A stretch of 64,000 nucleotides of DNA. Origin: Ascaphus truei (lineage: Eukaryota > Chordata > Amphibia > Anura > Ascaphidae). Location of the stretch: the NCBI GenBank assembly GCA_036426205.1, contig CM071587.1, forward strand, positions 186,001 to 250,000, read 5' to 3'. Shown piece after piece: positions 1 through 11,614 of this stretch. Every line of letters starts with the position of its first letter. Position 1 is the stretch's first letter. The position numbers and the translations under genes were made by a program. Below the pieces are notes generated by a model. The model was not told where the DNA came from, searched no databases, and worked only from the letters and a program-made list of their open reading frames with translations.

Positions 1-177
1 AAAAAGCCTCAAACTCACATTTTATTTTTTTAGAAATACGACAGTTCTCGTAGCCCCGTAATGCAAACCACTTCGAAAAACTAAAAATATGTTCACGCCA
101 ACTCAATGGAATACATCAGGCTCTGGATGGAGTTAGCACCAAAACAGGTCATTCTGCTGCTAAAGCACTCACCATCC
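1..177. other. Left edge, no gene
   Basis: No coding signal is seen. The stretch resembles one arm of an interspersed repeat that recurs near 22.2 kb and 57.6-57.9 kb, sharing phrases such as 'GAGCTACGAGAAT' and 'AAGCGGTTTAGAAG' in one orientation or the other. The class of the repeat is unknown. Confidence 0.4.
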
Positions 178-303
178 GGGTGGTTTGGCTGGTAAATCGG
201 GTGGTTTGGCTGGTAAACGGGGCGGTTTGGCTGGTAAACGGGGCGGTTTGGCTGGTAAACGGGGTGGTTTGGCTGGTAAACCGAACGGTTTGGCTGGTAA
301 ACC
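178..303. repeat. 21-bp minisatellite, 6 units
   Basis: Six head-to-tail units of about 21 bp share the core GGTTTGGCTGGTAAAC, with a few substitutions. Because 21 is a multiple of three, both strands stay open across the array (WLVNG or FTSQT repeats). Those ORFs are by-products and not genes. The array sits inside a dispersed repeat whose relatives near 22.2 and 57.2 kb contain 'CAGCCAAACCG' once. Confidence 0.85.
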
Positions 304-1255
304 GGTGGGTTGTCACTTTTTCGAGAAGCGGTTTAGAAGATGCGATTTTCAATAGAGAATAGGGGTTTATTGTTCTCACATCTTATTCAGCTTCTTCTGA
401 ACAGATCGAGCCGTGTGGTTTGGTGCGGACAATTTCGGAGCTACCAGAATGAGCCCCTGTAACATTTACAGTATGTACAGCTTTTGCAAGGATTAGGTTT
501 ACATCAAAATTTCACAACAGGAAATACTAAGAGGAGCGCTAAAAAATGTCTTGAACCGTCACTGCTAACCTTTAAAGAACTAATCTCTCAGACGGACATT
601 TGCAAAGTGTATTCCAAACAAATCATTTCAATGACGAAATAAGTTAACAACATTCCCAGGTGTGTGCCATATTTAAGTCTCCGGGAACAAGTATAGGGGG
701 TAAAGAGGAGAGCAGTATGATGTAATATTGGGGGGAGTCCCGTCCTGGGCTTTAGTAACAGATTGGAGAATGTTTATCCCCTGCTTTGGGTTCACTAGGT
801 TTCCAATAACCTGAGAAGTTAACATTGAGGGGGAAATTACTTCTACCCCTTTTTTTTTTGTTTTTGCGATGATGAAAAAGCAACGAAATAAAAATTCTCA
901 TGTCAGATTTTTGCTTTATTGCATTTTTACAAAAAAAAATCAATAGTTTTAAATAAATACCTCCCTGCATCCACATTTCTGTTATTTTTTTTTTTAAATA
1001 CTTGCCATTAATTTATAGCGTCGATTACGTTAATTTGTACTGCGCGTTTTAAAGAGTATATTCCATGTGCTGCAATAGGATCGGAAGAATGCACTAGTAA
1101 CACAAATAAATTATTCCCCGGGTCTGGTCATTAATATGGGGCATCTTTAGCCTGTGGCATTTTAATGAACAGAGCCTCGAGACGTCACAATCCTGATACA
1201 TAGTTTTCACTTGTGATTAGATTTGAAGCGTAGACACGTTTTCGGCTGGGGACGA
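304..1255 (-). other. 3' flank and probable 3' UTR of the transglutaminase gene
   Basis: No coding sequence is seen. The lower part is repeat-like ('GAGCTACCAGAATGAGCCCC'). The upper part, from about 900 to 1255, would be the 3' UTR of the minus-strand gene if the poly(A) signal at 915-920 is used. Confidence 0.45.
915..920 (-). terminator. Candidate poly(A) signal AATAAA
   Basis: The plus strand reads TTTATT, so the minus strand has a canonical AATAAA. It lies about 340 nt downstream of the transglutaminase stop codon at 1256-1258, and a T/G-rich stretch follows on the minus strand. It is the nearest canonical signal that I noticed. Use of it is inferred. Confidence 0.5.
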
Positions 1256-1403
1256 TTATCTGGATGCCACATTCAGCTGCTGGTAACCTTTGATTGAAAA
1301 TTGTTTACATTTGAAGTTGACTATTAGTTGTTTCATGCCGCTCCGGTATGGGGTCACTTCCACCCTGAACCTTATTCTCTCTTTCGGCTGGAGCAACGGC
1401 ACC
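1256..1403 (-). CDS. Transglutaminase exon 13, C-terminus and stop
   Basis: It encodes residues 708-756 and the TAA stop. The acceptor is CTTCTGCCAG. The peptide reads [16 protein letters not shown], then [19 protein letters not shown] and [11 protein letters not shown]. It matches the last strands of the TGM3 beta-barrel 2 and ends within two residues of the mammalian C-terminus. Confidence 0.95.
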
Positions 1404-4400
1404 CTGGCAGAAGTAGAACAAAAAAGAAACCTAATGTCAGCCAACTGACACAACAGTAGCAGCGAATGAATAAAACTTCCAGTGAAGTATTTTCATATGC
1501 GTTCCTTAATCAGATACCACTCTGATGGTAAGACTGGTTGGGAATCACTTCTGGTTCTAGAATCTCCCAGCAGTGTTACACGGTCGATTTCTACTCACAT
1601 TGCCATGAGTTGTCCATCAACTAGTCCACTGCCTTCCACTACCAAGGTGCAGTCTGCCACTCCAACTGAGAGGGGGTTCGTGAACTGGACCTCCAGTGTC
1701 ACTGTCCTATAAATCGCGGCCTTTCCGAGAGGCTGTTGAAGGGAACATATGAAATGGACATAGAATGAGAAGGACATAACATTGTGGATGAAACGAAAAG
1801 GAAAGTTGTCACCGCGGAAGTTCAAAGCATGGTTTGGATAATGGTTTCAGCCAAAGATTTCATTGTGGACGTTCTGTAACAGTTTGATGTTCCTGAGAGA
1901 AGGCGGGGAATACACGTGCAAGTGACGAGTAATGTTAACTCATTTACATTGTCTATCAGTGGTTTTTCCACATCTCCTCGAGGTTCTGGGTCACCCAAAG
2001 TTTGAGGCAACCACCCAACATTCTATTCATATGCAAATGGCGTTCATTTATCTGTTTACATGTAATGGGGTATTTAAATGGCCATCCAATAGGAAGCTGC
2101 ATGGGATAATGTTAAGTCTTCCAATTGGCCTGAGATTTGGCAGCCATTTTGGTGATTTAAACCGAGCAACTCAACTGGTAAACATATTGGGACTTGGGGC
2201 CCGGAGCTGAATATAGTGTAGTGTAGCTCCAGGGGACCCCCTAGTTACCTTCTTGTAAAACAAAACAAAAAAGAAAGGGGGGGGGGGTCATTTTTTTTAA
2301 TACGAGGGTATTGCTGCTTTAAATGCTGCTTTAAGTACTGCATATAAAATCCTAAAATCTGACATTTCTGGAAAGTCTCAAGCATATCTTAATTTCTTCT
2401 CTGCTAATTTACCTTGATGATAATGGGTGGGTTCTCCAAGGCTAGATCCTTCGTAATAATGGTTTTCTCCCCATGGGCCACCTCACACAGAGCAACCATT
2501 CGAATCATGTTCCCACTGGATATATATTTCTGGTATTGTGAGTAAGAGATCTGCACGGAGAAATGTGCCTCTGGAAAGTAGAATAGTTGAATTATTTTAC
2601 AGTTGTAGGAAGTATAACATACATATATGTATCTTATCGGCATATTCTTATATTGGACTAGTAAGGCATTTCGACCCCCAGGAGGAGCCTTATGAATGCA
2701 GAAGAAGTGGATATCACTACCTGGTGGTCATCTGCATGTCTCTTCTCAATAATGTACCTGCTATTTTTATGACGGCTATATTTTATTTCCTACTTTTAAG
2801 ACTATTTTAAGTCTTTTAAAGCAGGGTCATTCCTAATTATTCCTAGAGCCTGGAAATGCAACGCTAACTGAGGTGTTAGATACCGTTCTATAGTAGTTAC
2901 CTTGATTTGGACTGATAGCCAGAGTCTTGTGGTCTGTAAAGATGTCATTCGCCCATCTCCCCGTGTACATGATGGAGGAAGCGCTAAGGTTCACTTTAAT
3001 AGCTTTCCGATAGGAAGTCATGTTCTTTAGAACAAGCATGAGATTAATGTCTTCTCCCACCACAGGAGGACTGAGGAGCTTGAACTTCCCGGTGATTTCA
3101 GGTTCATGGAGGATAGGTTCTGCAGGTGCTGCAGGGGCTGCTGGGGATGCAGGGGCTGCAGGAGCTTCAGGATCTTCTGGATCTGCATAGCTGGTTCTGG
3201 GTGCAGCAAATGTTCTAGGCCCCGCGACTGTTCTTCTGCGGTTTCTAGGTGATGCAGGTGCGGAGGGTGATGCAGGTGCGGAGGGTGATGCAGGCGCGGA
3301 GGGTGATGCATCTCTCTCTCTGCTGCGCGTTCTACTCCTCCAGCCATCATTGGCGATCAGCTCCCGGGCTCTATAACGGGAAACGTTCCTGCTGGCTCTG
3401 GCAAATACCTCTCTTTCTCTTGGGGAGCCTGATAGGAAAATAACACAACATGCTGAATCTGCCACTACCATACTGTAAGTCAAAACAGTGAAGCGTTTGG
3501 CCAGCATTGTCCTTTACCTTCTGGATACTTGTAGTTATGTGTGACGTCCATACGATCACTGCCACCCACAGCCTTGGTGCTAATGCATTGGCCAACAGAT
3601 GTTGGGTTACTGTAGGTTTTCTCCCGGTGGCCGTCCTTGTGAAGGACCCAGGTGACGCTATCTGCATTCACCTCGGCAAACACGAATGGGGTATCGTAAC
3701 CCAGATTGACGTGCCCCTCTTTCACCGCAGTTACAGACGTGGGGCCGCACCGATACATTCCTGGGGAGAATAAATGTATATTTTCAACGGTCCCTTCAGT
3801 CAGGATAATAAATCTATTTCTTATTGTCGGGCCTCTTCAAATTTCACATGGCTTAGGGTAGGGGGTGGCCAACTCCAGTCCTCAAGGGCCACCAACATGT
3901 CAGGTTTTTAGGATATCCCTGCTTCAGCACAGGTGGCTCAGTCATAATGAGCCACTGATTGACATTATGGCTGAGCCTCCTGCGCTGAAGCAGGGATATC
4001 CTTAAAACCTGACCCTTTGTGGCCTTTGATGACTGGAGTTGTCCACCCCGGTGCGTAAGGCCTCACAGAGTTAAGGTCTGGTCTCCGGCCCTGTGCACCT
4101 TCTGCTTAATTAACATTTAAAAATTTGCGAATTCCTGCAAAAAAAACACTTGAAGGAAGTCACGGAAAGCCTGGCCCGTTGATGAAGAAACCGTGGATGT
4201 TTTCTATTGATCTCTTTCGGGGAGGGTCAGTCTTATTCTTACCCTGACTCTGCTCCTGAGGCGTGGAGTCCAGAACCTGCCAGCCATTGTAGAAATAGCC
4301 CAGGTCTCTGCGTATGAACCACGATTCGTTCCACACGTGGAAATTCCTACGTTCCGGAAAAAAAATTATACCGTTAAATCTGCCGGGAAAACCACCAGAT

Positions 4401-7400
4401 AATGATCATATTTTTGTATAACATAGTGTCTACAGTAAACACAGTGCTGTACATTAAATGCAGTGCTGTACATTAAATGCAGTGCTGTACATTAAATGCA
4501 GTGCTGTACATTAAATGCAGTGCTATACATTAAATGCAGTGCTGTACATTAAATGCAGTGATGTACAGTAAACGCAGCAGACAAAGTGCACAGGATCACA
4601 AGGAGCTGACATTGGGATACACACTAGCACTGATGTTACCCCTAGATCAATGCTTCCTCTACGCTCTTTCAGCTTTCTTCCTATGGCAGGCACTTTATTT
4701 ATTAAGATAAAGAATTTGACAGGTTGTGGGAGGCGTTACCGCTCTTGTTATCACATAGTAACGTGCGACACTGTGCTTTATTTGTGTGGAAGCCCACAAA
4801 TGTGTTACCCACGGCTCTGCCTGTTTGAAAGGAGCCGCCGGATACTGCACGCTACACTTTGTGCCTTGCGATAACCGGAGCGGTAACATCTGCTACATCT
4901 CTTTGTCCACTGGGCCAGTAAAGTCTCTCTCGGCCAGGGGGTGGCCAACTCCAGTCTTCAAGAGTCACCAACAGGGCAGCTTTTCCAGATATCCCAGCTT
5001 CAGCAAAGGGGGCTCAATCAGTGGCTCAGTCCCTGTGCTGAAGCAGGGATATCCGGAAAAGCTGCCCTGTTGATGTTCCTTGAGAACTGGAGCTGGCCAC
5101 TTCATTGGCAGTCAATGACTGAGCCACCTGTGCTGAAGCAGGGCTATCCTGAAAACCCGACCTGCTGGTGGCCCTCGAGGACTTGCGTTGACCACCCCTG
5201 CTCTATATGCTAATACAAGAATAACAAGAATCCCATAGGCCTTCCCCCCCCCCACCAGAGCATACCAAATACTGTCATCAGACGTCTTCTCCAGGAACTT
5301 TCCTTCAGTATCGTAGAGCAGGTCCACGTTGAGGTTCGAATCGGTGTTGTGGGCCGAGTTGAAATTGGTGACGACTCTGGTTGGGATTCCCAGACACCTC
5401 AGGACTAATAAAGACAATGAAAATGAAACCTTTTTGTCCCTTGATCATTGCCAAACAGGGGCGTAGTCTGCAACGCTTATCTACGCATTGCTACAGGAAA
5501 ATAAATTACGAGTTGCAAGGCTGGGCATTAATTAATGCTAATTTAGCAATCTTCTATGTCGGCATTTAGTGTTTGTTAACTGGCTAACATCTCATTTGGC
5601 TTCAGGTGGAATTTTGATTTGTGTCTATGATCGATGAAGAAGGATCTTGAATGAGTCTTGGTCAGTACCGGCCATTATATCATCACTGATTTTATTTGGA
5701 CTCTCCATCCTTTTTGGTGGGATCTGTGGAGGTTTTTGGGACACTTGTACAAAAATTGCTGCACGAATAACGAAGAGCTTACCATCTCTCCTCAAGTGAG
5801 TTTTAACTCACACTGGCCCGTGTGAGTATCTTTTATTATATACATATATTCACTCACTATCCCCAGGGAGACTATTTAATACCCTCTCACTTATCAGTAT
5901 ATACTGACTCCTATCTTTGATTCCTCTCTTTCACTTCGGAGGCAATTGAATATCCTGAGGAATCGTGTGCTCACTAGCAACTAAGGGGAAGGTGTGTGAC
6001 TCCAAGAAAGGACTTTCTGCAGAGTTTAACCCCGAGAGGCATTTGCTCACACAGGCCCGTGTGAGTACTTGGCGCCATTTGTTCATTCCATTTCACCATC
6101 TAGGAGTAATTCATTTACTCCACTTTATTATAATTATAGATTCTTATTTTTATCTAGAGTGTATTGTTCCAACCTTTATTCTGTTGTTGTTTTTTGCTGA
6201 TCTGCGCTCCTCTTGTCTCTCTATTTTCTGTCAGTGCCGGCCATGGTCAGTTTCCTGGGATGTAACTCCTGTAGTGCTTGATTGGTAACGTGGATATTTT
6301 CCAATTGTGGAATGTAAAGAAATGTAGTCACTCCCAAAAATATATAGTGGCCCTTGTGGTGCATGGGCTGTTGTGTTGTTGTTGATGCAGAAGCTATGTA
6401 AGGGGTACTGACATCACACCATATCGTTGTGATTGGTGTGACCGTTTCTCATTGCCGTTTCAGCCCTTAGCCGTTCAGCTGTCATTGAATTACCGCCGCA
6501 TGATAAATTACATTACAATGTATTGGTACAATACGCTGTTCAATCAGTTTTTCTGTTTTTGTGGTGGTGGTGGCAGTGTTGACATGGTTGGTGGTGGTGG
6601 GGTTGGGGGGAGGGGGATGGCTGGTCACAGGGAGCGAGGCGCGGTTGCGGGGGTGGCGGGGGGGGGTGGCTCAAGGGAGGGGGTGAAGGGTGGGGTATGG
6701 GCCAGCTGGTGAAGGGGCTGTGGGGTGATGCGGGTGGGGTTGGTGGGGAGTGGATGGGGTGGGGGGGTGAGGGGCGGTGGGGGAGGGGGGGGTGCGGGGC
6801 GTTCTCAGGCAGGGGCTGGAAGGGAGGAGGTGGGGCGGTGGGGAAGGGCGGGGTGGGGAGGGCTTCTCATGGGGGACAAGGTCCGGGGGTGGTGATGGGT
6901 GGGTGGGGGTGGGGGAGGGAGGAGGAGTGAGGCGGTGCGGGGGGGGAAGGGGTTCGGGGTGGGTGGTCCGGTGGGGGTTGGTGGGGGAGGGGAGTGGTGG
7001 GGGGGGGGGAAGGGGGATGAGAGGGGATGGTGGCTTCCGGCTGGGCGAGCCGGTTCGGACGGTGGGGACCTGAGGCGGCCCGCTGGTGGTGGAGGGGCGT
7101 GGTGGCGCGAACTAAGTTTGCCGGGGAACGGCTACGGTGCGGATGGCGGGAGGGGGTGGGTGGTGCGGGGAGGGAAATGTGGGATTGGCTCGAGGGTGGA
7201 ACAGGGTGAGTGGGGGTCTGTTGGGGGTGGGGCCAGGGGGGGGAGTGTGCGGGGGGGTGGCGGAAAGGGGCTGGTGAAGGCGGTGGGTGGGGTGAAAAGG
7301 GTTGTGAGGGGGTGGTGTGGGGGGGTGGGTGAGGGTTGGTGCTGCATGGTGGTGAAAGGATTGGTTGGGTTGGTGGTGGGGTGGTGGGTGGTGGGGGGTG

Positions 7401-10400
7401 GGGGTGGATGGCAGAGGGTGGGGGGTGATGGAGGGTGTGATGACAGGGTTGGTTGGTGGTGATGGTGGTGGGGTGGTGTAAGTGGAGGTGGTGTGTGGTG
7501 ATGGATTGGTAGGGTGGTGGGGTTGAGGTGGTGGAGTTGGTGGGTGGTGATGGGAGGTGGTAGTGGGGTTGGTGATGGGGTTATGATGGGGTTTGTGGTG
7601 GGTGGAGCGGGTGGGTGTGGTTGCTGAAGTGGTGGTGATGGGGTTTGGTGTGGTTGCTAGTGACGGGGGTTGTGGTGAGGGTGGGTGGGGGTGGTGACAG
7701 GGTGTGTGGTGGTTTGGTGGTGGACAGGGTTGGTGTTGGTCTGGTGGAGGGAGTGGTGGGTTGGGGTGTGGGTGACGGGGTTGGTGATGTGACAGGGGTA
7801 GGTGGTTGTTGGTAGTGACAGGGGTGGTGGTGTTGGTGGTGACGGTGGTAGTGGTGGTGACAGAGGTGGCAGTGGCAGGGTTGGTGTTGGTGACAGGATT
7901 GGTAGTGGTGGTGCGGGTTGGTGGTGGTGACAGGGTTGGTGGTAGAGATGGATTTGGTGGAATTGGTGGTTGTGGTGAGGTTGTGATGGGGTTGGTGGTG
8001 GGTTTGTGATGAGGTTGTGATGGGGTTGGTAATGGTGATGGGGGTGGTTATGAGGTTGGTGGTGGTGATGGGGTTGGTGGTGATCGTGACAGGGTTTGTG
8101 GGGTTGTTGGTGATGGGGTTGGTGTTGGCGTGCTGGTGTTGGTGGTGGGATTGGTGATGATGACGGAGTTGGTGTTGGTGATGATGGGGTAGTGGGGATG
8201 GGGTTGGTGATGGTAATGGTGATGGTAATGGGGTGGTGGTGACAGGTATGCGGTGATGGGTTGGTGATGGGGTTGGTGTTGGTTGTAAAAGTGTGTTGAT
8301 GGGTTTTGTGGTGGTGGTGAAGGGGTTGGTGGTGGTTGTGGTGGCGGGGTTCGTGGTGGTAGTGGTGGCATGTCTTATTTATGTATACCGTTGATGGAAG
8401 CTTACCTAAAAGAATGCTGCCATTTTATAGGCAATTATGTAACAATGAGATGATACGTCGGTTCCACATAAACTGGTCCATGTGTTTCCGAAGCAAATAT
8501 ATATATATATCTTTACCATCTGAACAGATACTGTATATCCAGGTAAGCAGCTCCCGTTTTCATTTCACTTGCGTCAGTGAAATTAGGAAAACTGTGGAAA
8601 TCTAATCTAACTCTCATCTGTGTTATTACAATGGGATACATTGTTTATGGTTAAGATAAGACACACCTGTACACATGACGGATGCGAAGACCCAGCATTG
8701 GCCAAACTTCACTGGCTGATACCCCCTTCTGTTCCACTTCCGAAGGATTTCCACGCTTCCATTCCAGGTGTTTGGATCAACACCTCCAGAAAAATCTTTC
8801 TCCCATTTGCCCTCCAGCACTCCAAATTCATCGTTGCTGTTGACCTGAAAGGTGGGAAAAGTGTCACAAAATGAATGGACCAATGGAAAGGATTAAATAG
8901 ATGAGATGTCAACAAGAATAAAAGTCCACCGGAAAGTAATGAAAGTATTTGTCTTTTTCTTTACCACAGTTACAAAAATAGGAAGTATTTGCTTACCATA
9001 GCGCTGACAATCCGGCCCACGTAGATTGGATTGTTTCTCTGAGAGCAGTCCCCTGCCGGATCGTTACGGTAGTTCAAGTTTCTATCCAGAAGGTCCAGGC
9101 AGATGTTCAGAATGTTGGATTCAAACTGGTCAAAGGAATGAGAATGAGGGTTTAGGTGCATAGGTATATAGTTACATAGTTATATAGGTACATAGGTACA
9201 TAGTAGATGAGGTTGAAAAAAGACATGCGTCCATCAAGTTCAACCTATGCTAAATTTAAATGACAGATACTTTATCCTATATCCGTACTTACAGTATATT
9301 GATCCACAGGAAGGCAAACACAAAACCCCAGTGACACATCATCCAATGATATCTCGTAAGGGAAAAAATAAATTCCTTCCTGACTCCAAATATTGGATCA
9401 ATATCCTTCCCATGGTTACTTATTGGATGTATACCTTTCCTTTCTAAAAAGATATCTAGCCTTAATCGATGACCCTGTGTCCTTTGTATTGCCCTTGGGA
9501 CGAATAGTTCTTTTGAAAGCTCCTTGTACTGTCCCGAATATATGTATTCTGTATATAGTTATTATATCCCGTTAGACGCCGCTTTTCTAATGTAAACAAA
9601 TATAATGTAGCTAGCCTCTCCTCATAAATCAGATTATCCACCCCCTTTATTAATTTAGCGGGTCTTCTCTGCACTTTCTCTAGTTAGAAATATTGTGTCC
9701 ATGTTTGAACTGTTAGGTCTGTCGGTCCGGTACAGAAGTTAGGATATAAATTGATGGGCTCTCTGGGCTCCCACTGAGAGATTAACCCATTACTCTCTTT
9801 CGTTTAGGAATCGTTAAAAATTTTTATGTACGGCAACAAGTCATTTTCCTTGGAATAATCCCTTTCTAATGTATATTCTAGAAATGGAAAACTCTTACGG
9901 TGTTAACACTTACTGTCGCCTGGCTTTGCCTGGACAATACCTTGGAAACATGGCAGGGTCTCAGACGCGGCCCCAAATGAGCCACGCACACCAGTTCTAA
10001 GAAGATGCTTAACCCGGAGTATTTATTTGGTGTTTTACAAGTGAGAGGGAAGACACTGACTCTTATTAAAGTATATAACAATGTCCTACTGTATAATTAG
10101 TGTGTTATTTCAAACGAGTATAGGTTACCTGACCAAAGTTCCATCCCAGCCCGGATATATAGTTCAGATTTCCCATGTAAACGATTCCATGGTCATTTAG
10201 AACATATTCCACCCTTTCATCTTCGTTAGCCATATAAACATCATCATCTATGGAATAAAACAAGCTGCAGTGTCAGGGAATAAAACCTGGGAACTTCTGT
10301 GGAGTCCACATAGAAAGGCATTAGGTTCAAAGTGAAGTCGTCGTCTTCTCCTTGGGACGGTATAATGGGTAAGAAGACAGCTTCACAATACCTTGCCTAT

Positions 10401-11345
10401 TGGCCATAGAGAGACATTTTACCTTCTTGGTTGCAATGTATGCCTATTAATTTTGACATTTGGGGAGATTTAATAAGAGTTAACTGTTTGACATATTATA
10501 ATGGTTTGTTTCACATTCTGCATCAAAAACCTCTCAGCTAACAATTCCCACTCTCCCATATCTCCTTCTTTCCCATTCTCTTGGATATCTCCTAGCATTA
10601 CCTAAACACCACGGGTTAAAGAGCAATATGAAATTCCCAAGTGAGTGGCTGGTGGCCTCTCCACTAGCAGAGATCTCGACGCTGAGCTTGTATCGTCCTA
10701 TGATGGCGTTGGCTGGGCTGGAGATGATAACTCGCAGGGAGCTGCTAGGGTTGGACTCAAGAACTGCACTCCATATCCCGCTGCTCCATGAGTTGGACAG
10801 GGTGAACTGCACACTTGTGTTGTGAGCCTGTGCATTTGCGTGACCTGCAGGGAAGCAATAAAACAATGAAATAACCAGTCACCATTGAGAAGGGAGAATG
10901 AGGAGGGGAGGTGAGAGGGGAGACTGAGCAGGGGAGAATGTGGACGGGAGGGGGGAGACTTAGGAGGGGAGGTGAGGGGGAGACTAAGCAGGAGAGTTGA
11001 GTGGGAGAATGAGCAGGGGAGGTGAGGTGAAGAATGAGATGGGGAGGTGATGGGGGAGACTGAGCAGGGGAGGTGTGGTGGGAGACTGAGAAGGGGAGGT
11101 GTGGTGGAAGACTGAGCAGGGGAGGTGTGGTGGGAGAGATAGAGCGGGGCACTAGGGGATATCTGTGTGTGTGTGAGAGAGAGAGGGGCGCTGGGGATAT
11201 CTGTGTGTGTGTGAGAGAGAGGGGCACTGGGGATATCTGTGTGTGTGTTTGTGAGAGAGAGAACGCTGGGATATATAAATATATATATATGTGTGTGTGT
11301 GAGAGAGAGAGGAGTGCTGCGGGCTATCTGTGTGTGTGTGAGAGA

Positions 11346-11384
<39 letters not shown>

Positions 11385-11548
11385 GAGCGATAGGGCTATC
11401 AGTGTTAGTGTGTGTGTGAGAGAGTGAGGGAGAGAGAGAGAGGAGTGATGGGGGCTATCTGTGTTAGTGTGTGTGTGTGAGAGAGTGAGAGAGAGAGAGA
11501 GAGAGAGGAGCGATGGGGATATCTGTGTGTGTGTATGTGTGTGTGTGG

Positions 11549-11614
<66 letters not shown>

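Noticed and set aside
6452..7462. Gly/Trp/Val-rich plus-strand ORFs in intron 6
   Set aside because: They come from the G-rich tract and have no recognisable domain.
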